Assembly: GCF_025153455.1 (NCBI RefSeq) | Contig: NZ_JANZNT010000001.1 | Span: 2,366,001-2,430,000 of the forward strand | Direction: 5' to 3' | From: Sphingomonas sp. BGYR3 | GTDB taxonomy: Bacteria; Pseudomonadota; Alphaproteobacteria; Sphingomonadales; Sphingomonadaceae | DNA: 64,000 bases | In this document: positions 19,363 to 28,353 of the stretch, in pieces | Layout: the number at the start of each line of letters is the position of its first letter | Position numbering within the stretch: the stretch's first letter is position 1 | Position numbers and translations under genes: made by a program | Notes under the pieces: generated by a model | Told to the model about the DNA's origin: nothing | The model's database searches: none | The model's input: the letters and a program-made list of their open reading frames with translations, nothing else

Positions 19363-20185
19363 CCGAATGACACGATGGCTGGCCGGCGCGGTGCCGATGG
19401 CGGCGCTGCTCGTCCTGGCCGGATGCGCTGCCAGCCTGCCGCCGATGGACGGTCCACAGGGCATGGCGCTGTATCAACAACTGATCGGACCGAAGCGCAG
19501 CCGCTCCGTCGAGACGCTGTTCATCATGCTGAACGGCGATGGCCCGCCCGCCAATCGCGGGGATGAGGATGGCTTTATCCGCAAACTGGGCGCGTCCGTT
19601 CCGAAAAGCGCGGTCGTCCATCTGCTGCGTCCGGGCTATGGCGATGCCAGCGGCCATCGCAGCCCGGGTGACGTCCCGGCGGAAAATGGCGATCAGGCAT
19701 CGACCGAGGCGATGATGGCGGTCGCCGACACCATCGGCGCGATCCGCAGCCGGTATCCCAATGCCGAAACCGTGCTGATCGGTTCGGGCGGCGGCGCGGC
19801 GATCATCGCCAATCTGGCCGGCACCCGTCCGCAATTGCTGGACGGCATGGTGCTGATCAGCTGTCCGTGCACCCTGCCCGAATGGCGCAAGCTGCGCGCG
19901 CGCCAGTCGCCGGGCAAGGGATGGGACAAGCCCGTTGAGGCGCTCGATCCCCTGCTGACCGCAGGCGGCGTGCCGCCGGACATGATGGCCGCTATCGTGA
20001 CCGGGGCCGATGACAAGGAACTGCCGCCGCGCTTTTCCCGTTCCTATGCCGAGGCGCTGGCGCTTCGGGGGATCAACACGGACCTGCGCATCCTGCCGGG
20101 GCGCACCGGATCGCTGATCGATGACCCGCAGGTACTGGAAGCGACGCAGCGGATGGCCGCCCGGCTGCCGAGGGATGCAAAGTGA
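19352..20185 (+). CDS. Putative lipoprotein with alpha/beta-hydrolase-like fold
   Basis: About 277 aa. A signal peptide ends in a lipobox ([10 protein letters not shown]), so it should be a lipid-anchored periplasmic protein. The remainder reads like a small serine hydrolase: [12 protein letters not shown], a nucleophile-elbow-like [14 protein letters not shown] and a [11 protein letters not shown] acid segment. However, the elbow has Ile where the first Gly of GxSxG is expected, and no obvious catalytic His follows ([12 protein letters not shown]). Starts at TTG 19346, ATG 19352 or ATG 19367 are possible; I used 19352, which overlaps coaBC by 11 bp. Confidence 0.65.
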   Translation: MRFDRMTRWLAGAVPMAALLVLAGCAASLPPMDGPQGMALYQQLIGPKRSRSVETLFIMLNGDGPPANRGDEDGFIRKLGASVPKSAVVHLLRPGYGDASGHRSPGDVPAENGDQASTEAMMAVADTIGAIRSRYPNAETVLIGSGGGAAIIANLAGTRPQLLDGMVLISCPCTLPEWRKLRARQSPGKGWDKPVEALDPLLTAGGVPPDMMAAIVTGADDKELPPRFSRSYAEALALRGINTDLRILPGRTGSLIDDPQVLEATQRMAARLPRDAK

Positions 20186-20637
20186 CGAGCGGCGTCATTC
20201 GCATTGCGCTGATGCGCCTGCCGCACGGCCACGGCCTGCCGCTGCCCGCCTATGCGACGGAAGGTGCAGCGGGCATGGACATCGTGTCGGCCGAGGATGT
20301 GATGCTGGCCCCGGGCGCGCGCCATGCCGTGGCGACCGGACTGGCCATCGCCATTCCGGACGGGTTCGAGGTTCAGGTGCGTCCCCGGTCGGGCCTGGCG
20401 TTGAAGCATGGCGTGACCTGCCTCAACACGCCCGGCACGATCGACAGCGATTATCGCGGCGAGGTAAAGGTGATCCTTGCCAATCTTGGCGATCAGCCCT
20501 TTGCCATTGCCCGCGGCGACCGGATCGCTCAGCTGGTGGCCGCTCCGGTTCAGCGCGCGGCGTTCGACGAAGTCGCCAGCCTTGACGACACGGCGCGCGG
20601 CACCGGCGGCTTTGGATCGACGGGGGTGCAGGGATGA
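20182..20637 (+). CDS. dut: dUTP diphosphatase
   Basis: Trimeric dUTPase, 151 aa, hydrolysing dUTP to dUMP and keeping uracil out of DNA. The five motifs are in order: [46 protein letters not shown] and the C-terminal P-loop-like [10 protein letters not shown]. The start is GTG 20182, overlapping the upstream stop as GTGA. The coaBC-dut proximity is widespread in bacteria. Confidence 0.97.
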   Translation: MTSGVIRIALMRLPHGHGLPLPAYATEGAAGMDIVSAEDVMLAPGARHAVATGLAIAIPDGFEVQVRPRSGLALKHGVTCLNTPGTIDSDYRGEVKVILANLGDQPFAIARGDRIAQLVAAPVQRAAFDEVASLDDTARGTGGFGSTGVQG

Positions 20638-21026
20638 TCCGTCTGCTGTCCGCCGCGGCCCTTGCCGCACAGGCCCAGGGGCTGACCCTGCCGATCGACT
20701 GGGATGCGCTGCCGCCGCTGCCCTATCGCACCGTGCCGCCGGTCACCCCGGATATGACCAGTTATGTCGCGGGCGAGATTCAGTCCGGCCGCTGTCCGCA
20801 GGCCCCAATCCTGTTGGGTCGCCGGATGGTGCGCGCCGATGTCGCCGTGCTGCTGGATGACGAGGGCAATGTCCGCGCCACCATTCCGCGCGCGATCAAA
20901 TGCGCGACGGTCGAACAATATGCGGCCGGCATCGTCGCCAGCGCCGCGCGCAACAACCTGTTGCCGCGGGCCCAGGGCGCACCCGGCTGGTACCGGGCCA
21001 GCATCACCTTCGACTGGGCGGCATGA
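20634..21026 (+). CDS. Small exported protein, unknown function
   Basis: 130 aa with a short hydrophobic start ([16 protein letters not shown]) that looks like a signal peptide. The C-terminal half ([20 protein letters not shown], a lone Cys, and [10 protein letters not shown]) has the strand-helix-strand rhythm of a TonB C-terminal domain, but the match is weak. 4-bp overlaps with dut and with the HesA/MoeB-type gene place it in a tight operon. No function assigned. Confidence 0.65.
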   Translation: MIRLLSAAALAAQAQGLTLPIDWDALPPLPYRTVPPVTPDMTSYVAGEIQSGRCPQAPILLGRRMVRADVAVLLDDEGNVRATIPRAIKCATVEQYAAGIVASAARNNLLPRAQGAPGWYRASITFDWAA

Positions 21027-21775
21027 GCCTGTCCGATGCCGAGCTTCAGCGTTATGCCCGCCATCTGATCCTTCGCGAGATTGGCGGGGCGGGGCAGGCC
21101 GCGCTGAAGGCGGCGCGGGTCATGGTGATCGGCGCGGGCGGGATCGGATCGCCGGTCATCCAGTACCTGGCCGCAGCCGGCGTCGGGCGCATCGTCATCG
21201 TCGATGACGACCGGGTCGATCTGTCCAACCTGCAGCGCCAGACGATCTTTGCCACCGCCGATATCGGCCAGCCAAAGGCGGAGGCCGCGCGGGATCGGGC
21301 ATTGGCGATCAATCCCGAAATTACGGTGGAGGCGATGGTGCGCCGCATGGATGCGGCCAGCATCGATGCGGTTGAGGGCATGACGGTCGTCATCGACGGC
21401 ACCGACAGTTTCGCCACGCGCTTGCTGGTCGCCGATGCATGTCTGCGCCACCATGTCCCGCTGGTTTCCGCCGCTGTGGGGCAATTCGACGGCCAGCTGG
21501 CCGTGTTTCGGGGGTGGGAGGCGGACAAGCCCTGTTACCGGTGCTGGGTGGGTGGCGATCCCGACCGGCCGGACGTCAGCTGTGCCGATCAGGGCGTGCT
21601 GGGCGCGATGACCGGCGTGATGGGCAGCATGGCGGCGATCGAGGCGGTGCGGCAGATCGCGCCGTTCGGCACCGATCCGGCCGGAAAGCTGCTGATCGCC
21701 GATGCGCTGGATTTCCGCTTTCGCACGCTGTCGCTGCCCAAGGATCCGGGGTGCCCGTCATGCGGCGCGGCCTGA
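21023..21775 (+). CDS. HesA/MoeB/ThiF family adenylyltransferase
   Basis: E1-like enzyme, 250 aa, that adenylates the C-terminal glycine of a ubiquitin-like sulfur carrier (MoaD or ThiS type). ATP site VIGAGGIGSPVIQYLAAAG, then DDDRVDLSNLQRQTIF, VIDGTDSFATR, a CYRCW and CPSCG cysteine pair for zinc, and VSCADQGVLGAMTGVMGS. It has no rhodanese domain. The neighbouring DsrE-like gene overlaps its 3' end and hints at a sulfur-transfer role. MoeB and ThiF cannot be told apart from this sequence alone. Confidence 0.9.
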   Translation: MSLSDAELQRYARHLILREIGGAGQAALKAARVMVIGAGGIGSPVIQYLAAAGVGRIVIVDDDRVDLSNLQRQTIFATADIGQPKAEAARDRALAINPEITVEAMVRRMDAASIDAVEGMTVVIDGTDSFATRLLVADACLRHHVPLVSAAVGQFDGQLAVFRGWEADKPCYRCWVGGDPDRPDVSCADQGVLGAMTGVMGSMAAIEAVRQIAPFGTDPAGKLLIADALDFRFRTLSLPKDPGCPSCGAA

Positions 21776-22068
21776 CCCTGATCGTTGCGGGGGACGACCC
21801 CCAGCGGTTCGACGCAGCCGTCGCGGTTGCAGCGGCAGAGGCGGCGATTGGCGGTACCGTGCGGCTCTATGCCCATCGGATGGCCGTGATGCGGCTGTCC
21901 GATGCCATGCTGGTTGAGGCGATGGACGGCGGCGTCGCGGTCATCGCCTGTCAGACCGGCCTGGCCGAGGCGGGCATCGATCTGTCCACGCTGGATCCCC
22001 GGATCGAGGGCGGAGGCATGGTCGGGCTGTTGCTCGCCCTGGGCGACGATCGGCTGGTCCTTGTCTGA
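21760..22068 (+). CDS. DsrE-like sulfur-relay family protein
   Basis: 102 aa. The layout fits the DsrE/TusD fold: LTLIVAGDDPQRFDAAVAVA, then GTVRLYAHRMAV, then a conserved-position cysteine in VIACQTGLAEAG followed by a GGGMVGLLLAL stretch. DsrE proteins carry persulfide sulfur on that cysteine. The start at 21760 lies inside the end of the HesA/MoeB gene (16-bp overlap), so the two are translated together. Functional pairing with the adenylyltransferase is inference. Confidence 0.7.
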   Translation: MRRGLTLIVAGDDPQRFDAAVAVAAAEAAIGGTVRLYAHRMAVMRLSDAMLVEAMDGGVAVIACQTGLAEAGIDLSTLDPRIEGGGMVGLLLALGDDRLVLV

Positions 22069-22083
22069 CCGGCATTGCGCCAT

Positions 22084-22536
22084 ATGTCGGGTCCGGCCTA
22101 TGGCGCGGGCATGGCATTCGCATTCCTCTCCGCGCTGATCGCGCTCGTTTCCCCCAGCAAGGATAAGCCCGTGTCCGATACCGCACCCATACAGGCCGGC
22201 GAGGCCACCCGGATCATCGAATCCGAAATCGGCACCGGGGCGGAGGCACAGCCCGGGCGCATGGTTCGCGTGCATTATACCGGATGGCTGCTGACCGACG
22301 GCGCGCGCGGCAAGAAGTTCGACAGCTCCCTGGACCGCGGCGAGCCGATTGCCTTTCCGCTGGGCACCGGCCGCGTGATCCGTGGCTGGGACCTGGGCAT
22401 CAACGGCATGAAGGTGGGCGGCAAGCGCACGCTGGTGATCCCGGCCGTCGATGGCTATGGCGTGCGCGGCGCGGGCGGTGTGATCCCGCCGGGCGCTGAC
22501 CTGATCTTTGACGTCGAACTGGTCGGCGTCGACTGA
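22084..22536 (+). CDS. FKBP-type peptidyl-prolyl isomerase
   Basis: About 150 aa. An N-terminal hydrophobic segment (GMAFAFLSALIALVS) suggests export or membrane anchoring. The FKBP domain covers about residues 55-150: VRVHYTGWLLTDG, KFDSSLDRGEPIAFPLG, VIRGWDLGINGMKVGGKR, IPPGADLIFDVELV. ATG 22084 was preferred to TTG 22075; ATG 22111 is also possible. It folds periplasmic or envelope proteins. Confidence 0.93.
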   Translation: MSGPAYGAGMAFAFLSALIALVSPSKDKPVSDTAPIQAGEATRIIESEIGTGAEAQPGRMVRVHYTGWLLTDGARGKKFDSSLDRGEPIAFPLGTGRVIRGWDLGINGMKVGGKRTLVIPAVDGYGVRGAGGVIPPGADLIFDVELVGVD

Positions 22537-22587
22537 CCCGGGGGGGCTTAGCGGGCATTTAACCTTGTGCCGCTAATCCCGCGGGCC

Positions 22588-23718
22588 ATGACCCAGCCCA
22601 AAATCCTCGTCATCTTTGGCACCCGTCCGGAAGCCATCAAGATGTTTCCGGTCGTCCATGCGCTGCGCGCGCAGGGCGGGATGGACGTGCGCACGTGCAT
22701 CACGGCGCAGCATCGCGGCCTGCTGGATCAGGTGATGGCGATTGCCGGGCTGGTGCCCGATATCGACCTTGACCTGATGGAGCCGGGCCAGACGCTGGAC
22801 CGGCTGACCGCGCGGCTGCTGACCGGGCTGGGGGAGGTGATGGATGCCGAGCGGCCCGACCGGGTCGTGGTGCAGGGCGATACCGCCACCGCGATGGTCG
22901 GCGCGCTTGCCGCCTATTACCGCAAGGTGCCGGTAGCTCATGTCGAGGCTGGCCTGCGGTCGGGCGATATCTGGCAACCCTGGCCAGAGGAAGTGAACCG
23001 CCGCATCGTCGCGCCGATCGCGGACCTGCATTTCGCGCCCACCGAAACGGCGGCAGCGGCGCTGCGCCGGGAAAATATCGATCCCGCGACGATCCATGTC
23101 ACCGGCAACACGGTGATCGACGCGCTGCACGCGACGCGCGACCGGATAGCGGCTGATCCGGGCCTGGCCGCTGGCCTTGATGCAATCGAGGCGCGCTTTG
23201 CCGACAAGCGGCTGGTGCTGGTCACCACCCATCGGCGCGAAAACTTTGGCGACGGCATGGCCCAGATTGCCGCCGCCATCGGCCGGATTGCCGATCGGCC
23301 CGACACGGCCGTGCTGTTTCCCGTCCATCCCAATCCCAATGTCGTCAGCGTGATGAACGCGATGCTGGGCGAACGGCCCAATGTCGCGCGCATCGATCCG
23401 CTGGATTATCCGCATTTCATCCGGGCGCTGGGGATGGCGCACATCGTCCTGACCGACAGCGGCGGCGTTCAGGAAGAAGCGCCCGCGCTGGGCAAGCCCG
23501 TGCTGGTGATGCGCGAGACGACCGAGCGGCCGGAGGGGGTGGAGGCGGGCACCGCAAGACTGGTTGGCCCCAATGCCGACCGGATCGTTTCCGAAATCTC
23601 AACCCTTCTGGACGATAGCCATGCCTATCAGGCCATGGCGCGCGCCCACAATCCGTTTGGCGACGGCCATGCCTCGGCACGGATTGCGGAGACGATTGCC
23701 CATGGGTTCGGACAATGA
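22588..23718 (+). CDS. wecB: UDP-N-acetylglucosamine 2-epimerase (non-hydrolysing)
   Basis: Converts UDP-GlcNAc to UDP-ManNAc, 376 aa. The N-terminus is LVIFGTRPEAIKMFPVVHAL. VQGDTATAMVGALAAYY, HVEAGLRSGDIWQPWPEEVNR, TTHRRENFGDG, FPVHPNPNV and TDSGGVQEEAPALGKPVLVMR follow, all typical. ATG 22588 lacks a strong ribosome-binding site. It overlaps wecC by 17 bp, so UDP-ManNAc is probably channelled to UDP-ManNAcA for a surface polysaccharide. Confidence 0.96.
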   Translation: MTQPKILVIFGTRPEAIKMFPVVHALRAQGGMDVRTCITAQHRGLLDQVMAIAGLVPDIDLDLMEPGQTLDRLTARLLTGLGEVMDAERPDRVVVQGDTATAMVGALAAYYRKVPVAHVEAGLRSGDIWQPWPEEVNRRIVAPIADLHFAPTETAAAALRRENIDPATIHVTGNTVIDALHATRDRIAADPGLAAGLDAIEARFADKRLVLVTTHRRENFGDGMAQIAAAIGRIADRPDTAVLFPVHPNPNVVSVMNAMLGERPNVARIDPLDYPHFIRALGMAHIVLTDSGGVQEEAPALGKPVLVMRETTERPEGVEAGTARLVGPNADRIVSEISTLLDDSHAYQAMARAHNPFGDGHASARIAETIAHGFGQ

Positions 23719-25000
23719 CCTGAACGTCTGCGTTCTGGGGCTGGGCTATATCGGCCTGCCCACCGCAGCGGTGATCGCCCGGTCCGGGGCCCGCGTCCTT
23801 GGCGTGGACGTGCATCAGTCGGTCGTGGACACCGTCAATTCGGGCAGGGTGCATATCGAGGAAATCGACCTGGACGGCCTGGTATCGGGCGTCGTTGCGC
23901 GCGGCCTGCTTCGCGCGTCGATGCAGGTGGAGCCGTCCGACGTGTTCGTCATCGCGGTGCCGACGCCGTTCAACGAGGATCACGCCCCCGATATCGGGTA
24001 TGTCCTGCAGGCCGCGACCAATGTCGCCGCGGTGCTGAAAACCGGCGACACGGTCATCCTCGAATCCACATCGCCCGTGGGCACGACGGAGGAGGTGGCA
24101 AAGCTGCTTTCCGGGCTGCGCCCCGATCTGAAGGTGCCGGGGCATTGCATGGGCACGCCGGATGTTGCCATCGCCTATTGCCCCGAACGCGTGCTGCCCG
24201 GCCGCATCCTGGTCGAACTGATCGACAATGACCGGGTGATCGGCGGCATCACGCCCCGCTGCGCGCGCAAGGCGCTGCAATTCTATCGCCGGTTCGTGCG
24301 CGGTGCGTGCGTGACCACGACCGCGCGGGCGGCAGAGATGACCAAGCTGACCGAAAATGCGTTCCGCGACGTCAACATCGCGTTTGCCAACGAATTGTCG
24401 CTGATCACGGACAGGCTGGGCATTGATGTGTGGGAGGTGATCCGGCTGGCCAACCGCCATCCGCGGGTCAACATCCTGTCGCCCGGCCCCGGCGTCGGCG
24501 GCCATTGCATCGCGGTGGATCCGTGGTTCATCGTCCATTCCGACCCCGAAAACGCGCGGATGATCCGCACCGCGCGGCAGGTGAACGATGGCAAGACGGA
24601 ATACACCATTGCACAGGCAAACGATGTGATCGCGTCCCTGCCCGGTGCGCCGGTCGCCTGTCTGGGCCTGGCGTTCAAGGCGAACATCGACGATTTCCGG
24701 GAAAGCCCGGCGCTGAAGGTCGCATCGGAACTGGCCCGTCACCATGGCAGCCGCGTGCGCATCGTCGAGCCTTATGCGACCGAACTGCCCCGCGCATTCG
24801 ACGGCACGGGCGCGACCCTGATCGATGTGGACGAGGCGATCGAAAGCTGTCCGATCTTCATCGTGCTGGTCGATCACGACGTGTTCAAATCCGTCCCGCT
24901 GGACGAACGGCGCGGCAAGATCGTGTATGACACGCGCGGCATCTGGCCCGATCAGCCGCGGCCGGTGACGGACCCCGTCCCGCTAAAGCTGGCGGTTTGA
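23702..25000 (+). CDS. wecC: UDP-N-acetyl-D-mannosamine dehydrogenase
   Basis: NAD-dependent four-electron oxidation of UDP-ManNAc to UDP-ManNAcA, 432 aa. The Rossmann start is VCVLGLGYIGLPTAAVIA. ESTSPVGTTEEV, IAYCPERVLPG, the lysine/asparagine segment MTKLTENAFRDVNIAFANE and the catalytic Cys269 in GPGVGGHCIAVDPWF follow. KANIDDFRESPALKV marks the UDP-sugar domain. It ends before a symmetrical terminator. Other polysaccharide genes are not adjacent in the window. Confidence 0.95.
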   Translation: MGSDNDLNVCVLGLGYIGLPTAAVIARSGARVLGVDVHQSVVDTVNSGRVHIEEIDLDGLVSGVVARGLLRASMQVEPSDVFVIAVPTPFNEDHAPDIGYVLQAATNVAAVLKTGDTVILESTSPVGTTEEVAKLLSGLRPDLKVPGHCMGTPDVAIAYCPERVLPGRILVELIDNDRVIGGITPRCARKALQFYRRFVRGACVTTTARAAEMTKLTENAFRDVNIAFANELSLITDRLGIDVWEVIRLANRHPRVNILSPGPGVGGHCIAVDPWFIVHSDPENARMIRTARQVNDGKTEYTIAQANDVIASLPGAPVACLGLAFKANIDDFRESPALKVASELARHHGSRVRIVEPYATELPRAFDGTGATLIDVDEAIESCPIFIVLVDHDVFKSVPLDERRGKIVYDTRGIWPDQPRPVTDPVPLKLAV

Positions 25001-25003
25001 CCG

Positions 25004-25025
25004 AAAGGGGGTGCGACCCCCCTTT
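25004..25025. terminator. Bidirectional terminator between wecC and trpS
   Basis: Hairpin AAAGGGGGT (25004-25012), loop GCG, and ACCCCCCTTT (25016-25025) with one extra C. It sits in the 36-bp gap between two convergent genes. The A and T tracts on either side make it plausible in both directions, though the T-runs are short. Confidence 0.65.
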
Positions 25026-25036
25026 GCCACCCGATG

Positions 25037-26044
25037 CTAGACCTGAAGACCCATGGCGTCCTGCGCCTCGCGCAGGGTTGGCGCGGCAAGCGCGTTTGCG
25101 CGGGCGGCCCCTTCTGCCAGCGCAGCACCGATCGCTGCCCGGTCTGACAGCAGCGCGGTCATCCGGTCGCGGATCGGACCAAGCGTCGCGATCATCAGAT
25201 CGGCCAGCGCGGGCTTGAACTGGCCAAATCCCTGTCCGGCAAATTCGCCCAGCACATCGGTCGGCGCGCGCCCGGCCAGCGCGGCATAGATGGTCACCAG
25301 GTTCTTTGCCTCTGCCCGGCCCTCAAGCCCCGCCATCTCGCCCGGCAGCGGCTCGGCATCGGTGCGCGCCTTGCGGCATTTCTGGGCGATCACGTCGTCG
25401 CTGTCGATCAGGTTGACGCGCGAGGCATCGGAGGGGTCGGATTTCGACATCTTGGCGCTGCCGTCGCGCAAGCTCATGACGCGGGGCGCCGCCGATCCGA
25501 TCATTGGTTCGGGCAGGGGAAACAGCTCGACCGCGAAATCGGTGTTGAACTTGGTGGCGATGTTGCGGGCCAGTTCCAGATGCTGTTTCTGATCCTCGCC
25601 CACCGGCACATGGGTCGCCTTGTAAACCAGCACATCCGCGGCCTGAAGCACCGGATAGGTGAACAGGCCGACGCTTGCGCCCTCGCTGTTCTTGCCCGCC
25701 TTGTCCTTCCACTGCGTCATCTTGTTCAGCCAGCCCATGCGCGCGGTGCCGCCCAACAGCCAGCAAAGCTCGCTGTGCGCGGGCACGCGGGCCTGGTTGA
25801 ACAGGATCGATTTGGCCGGATCGATGCCGGCGGCCATCAGCGCGGCGGCCATCTCGATTGTCGCATTGGCCAGCGCCGCCGGTTCCTGATGCACGGTCAG
25901 GGCGTGCAGGTCGGCAAGGAAGAACAGCGACTGGCCACCGCCGGACGCTACCTGATCCTGCATCGCCACCCATTGCTTGATGGCGCCCAGATAGTTGCCG
26001 AGGTGGAGATTGCCGGTGGGCTGGATGCCGGAAACGACGCGCAT
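25037..26044 (-). CDS. trpS: Tryptophanyl-tRNA synthetase
   Basis: Class I aminoacyl-tRNA synthetase, 335 aa. I chose ATG 26044 (MRVVSGIQPTGNLHLGNYLG), which places the HIGH-like GNLHLGNY at residues 11-18; KMSKS is at 198-202. The longer open frame upstream runs into murJ and is not coding. It lies 10 bp after murJ, so it is probably the last gene of secB-murJ-trpS or has an internal promoter. The length is normal. Confidence 0.97.
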   Translation of the reverse strand: MRVVSGIQPTGNLHLGNYLGAIKQWVAMQDQVASGGGQSLFFLADLHALTVHQEPAALANATIEMAAALMAAGIDPAKSILFNQARVPAHSELCWLLGGTARMGWLNKMTQWKDKAGKNSEGASVGLFTYPVLQAADVLVYKATHVPVGEDQKQHLELARNIATKFNTDFAVELFPLPEPMIGSAAPRVMSLRDGSAKMSKSDPSDASRVNLIDSDDVIAQKCRKARTDAEPLPGEMAGLEGRAEAKNLVTIYAALAGRAPTDVLGEFAGQGFGQFKPALADLMIATLGPIRDRMTALLSDRAAIGAALAEGAARANALAAPTLREAQDAMGLQV

Positions 26045-26054
26045 GGTGTGAAAA

Positions 26055-27638
26055 TCAATCCTCTGTCGGTTTGGTGGCGCGCCCCCGGCGCGCGAGCAGG
26101 GCACGAAGCTCTGTCGGGCTGAAGGCACCCGTGACGATGCTGGCGATGCCATAAACCAGGCATCCGGCCGCGACCAGCGCCGCCATGCCCACGATGCGCA
26201 CCCACAATTCGCCGGTCGTCCAGGGGGCGACGATCCGATCGAGCCAGAACAGCGCACCGCCCATCAGCAGCGCCGCCAGCGCCAGCCGGGGCAGGCGGCG
26301 GCGCAACTGGGCATCAGCCTCGAAATCCCCGCGCTTGCGCAGGGTGCGATAGAGCAGGACGACGTTGACCAGCGCCGCCAGCGTGGTGGCCAGCGGCGGC
26401 CCGACATGGCCGATCGTCGGGATCAGGGCGAGGTTGCCGATGATGTTCACCCCGATCGAGATGGTCGCATAGCGCATGGGCGTGCGCGTATCCTGACGTG
26501 CGTGATAGGCCGGCGTCAGCAGCTTGATCAGGACATAGGCGGGCAGGCCGAGCGAGAATGCGCCCAGCGCCAGCGCGGTGGCGCGCGTGTCGTCCGATCC
26601 GAACACGCCATGCTGGAACAGCGCCCGCACAATGGGTTCGCCGGCAACGACCAGCGCGACGGCGGCGGGCAGGGTGAGCAGCAGGGCAAGCTCGATCCCC
26701 CGGTTCTGCGTCGCCATCGCCTCTGCATGATCGCCGCCGCTCAACTGACGCGACAAGGTGGGCAGCAGGATGGTGCCCAGCCCGATGCCGATGATGCCGA
26801 GCGGCAGGTCGGACAGGCGATTGGCGTAATAGATATGGCTGATCGACCCGGCATCGAGCAGGCTGCCCGCAAGCGCGGTCGAGATCACCAGATTGATCTG
26901 CACCGCACCCGCACCGACCGCTGCGGGCAGGATCAGGCGGCCCAGCTCGCGCATCTGCGGCGTGATGGTCGGCAGACGAAGGCGAAGCGACACGCCAGAG
27001 GCGCGGCATACCCAGATCAGCCAGCCCAGTTGCAGCACGCCCCCGGCCGTGACCGCCAGTGCCTGCACCCGTGCGGTTTCAAACGGGTCCGCGCCGTGGA
27101 AGAAGACCAAGGCGGACACCATCGACACGTTGAGCAGGATCGGCGCGGCCGCATTGGCCCAGTAACGGTCGATCGAATTGAGGATGCCGCCCAGCAGCGA
27201 GGTGAGCGAGATCAGCATCAGATAGGGAATGGTGATCCGCGACAGCTCGACCGCATAGGCGAACTGTGCCGGGCTGGGGTCATCGAACCCGCCCGACAGC
27301 ACCCAGGTCAGCGGCCATGCGGCGACCAGCATCACCGCGGTCATGGCCAGCAGGATGGGGAACAGCAGTGCCAGCGCCTGTTCGGCGAACAGCAACCCGG
27401 CGGGTCGGCCGCCGCCCTCCGCCACCTGACGGTTGAACATCGGGACGAAGGCGGCCGAAAACGCGCCTTCGGCGAACAGGGCGCGAAACATGTTTGGCAA
27501 CCGGAACGCGACGAGAAACGCGTCCGAGGCAAAGCCCGCGCCCACGAAAGCCGCCTGAAGCGTATCCCGGCCAAGCGCCAGGACCCGGCTGGCCAGCGTC
27601 AGGCCGCCGACGGATCCCAGCGATTTGGCGAGGCCCAT
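26055..27638 (-). CDS. murJ: Lipid II flippase MurJ
   Basis: Integral membrane protein of the MATE-like MOP superfamily, 527 aa with about 14 transmembrane helices, moving lipid II across the inner membrane. The N-terminus SVGGLTLASRVLALGRDTLQAAFVG and FRLPNMFRALFAEGAFSAAFVP are diagnostic for MviN/MurJ. It starts 24 bp after secB on the same strand. Confidence 0.96.
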   Translation of the reverse strand: MGLAKSLGSVGGLTLASRVLALGRDTLQAAFVGAGFASDAFLVAFRLPNMFRALFAEGAFSAAFVPMFNRQVAEGGGRPAGLLFAEQALALLFPILLAMTAVMLVAAWPLTWVLSGGFDDPSPAQFAYAVELSRITIPYLMLISLTSLLGGILNSIDRYWANAAAPILLNVSMVSALVFFHGADPFETARVQALAVTAGGVLQLGWLIWVCRASGVSLRLRLPTITPQMRELGRLILPAAVGAGAVQINLVISTALAGSLLDAGSISHIYYANRLSDLPLGIIGIGLGTILLPTLSRQLSGGDHAEAMATQNRGIELALLLTLPAAVALVVAGEPIVRALFQHGVFGSDDTRATALALGAFSLGLPAYVLIKLLTPAYHARQDTRTPMRYATISIGVNIIGNLALIPTIGHVGPPLATTLAALVNVVLLYRTLRKRGDFEADAQLRRRLPRLALAALLMGGALFWLDRIVAPWTTGELWVRIVGMAALVAAGCLVYGIASIVTGAFSPTELRALLARRGRATKPTED

Positions 27639-27662
27639 CGGGCGGCTCTCCGGACGGGCCGG

Positions 27663-28187
27663 TCAGGCCTGGCCGCTGGTCGGAAACTCGCCGCCAATTT
27701 CTCCGCCCTGACCGCCCTGGGCCGCTGCCTGTTGCAGGTACAGCGCGCCAAAGTCGATCGGTTCCAGCAGCAGCGGCGGGAATCCGCCGTCGCGCACCTG
27801 ATCGGCCAGCACGCGGCGGGCGAACGGGAACAGGATGCGGGGTGCCTCACCCAGCAGGAACGGCTGAAGATGCTCGTCGGGGATGTTGCGCAGGGCGAAC
27901 AGGCCGGCAAAGGACAGGTCGACCAGATACATCACGCGGCCGTCGACTTCGGCCCGCGCCTCGATCTTCAGCACGACCTCGTGCACGCCCTCGCCCAGCT
28001 GGCCGGCACCGATGTTGAACTGGACATCCAGCTTGGGCTGGCCGTCCTGAACTTGATAAATGGCGGGCGCGTTCGGATTTTCGAAGGAAAGGTCCTTCAC
28101 ATATTGCGAAATGACGCTTGCCGACGGAGCGGTGTCTGCACCGTTCGCCACGGGCTCGCCAGCCACGCCATTGTCCTCAATTTCCAT
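27663..28187 (-). CDS. secB: Protein-export chaperone SecB
   Basis: Tetrameric cytosolic chaperone delivering unfolded preproteins to SecA, 174 aa. Family motifs: VKDLSFENPNAP, FNIGAGQLGEGVHEVVLKI, VDLSFAGLFAL, and LFPFARRVLADQVRDGGFPPLLLEPIDF. The acidic N-terminus and Gly/Gln-rich tail are normal for alphaproteobacteria. It is divergent from the Tim44-like gene, with 166 bp between them that should hold both promoters. Confidence 0.97.
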   Translation of the reverse strand: MEIEDNGVAGEPVANGADTAPSASVISQYVKDLSFENPNAPAIYQVQDGQPKLDVQFNIGAGQLGEGVHEVVLKIEARAEVDGRVMYLVDLSFAGLFALRNIPDEHLQPFLLGEAPRILFPFARRVLADQVRDGGFPPLLLEPIDFGALYLQQAAAQGGQGGEIGGEFPTSGQA

Positions 28188-28353
28188 CGAACTTTTCCTT
28201 GTCGTCCCTGAAAAGGCCGTCCGGCGATCCCGCTCCCCCGGCCAAGAGCGCCGCGACTAGCAGGGGCGGCGGCCGAGTTCAACGGTCGCGGGAACCGGAT
28301 CGGCGCAAGGTTCATTTGAAACCCGCGGCGCTTCTGCCTATGTTGGACGCATC

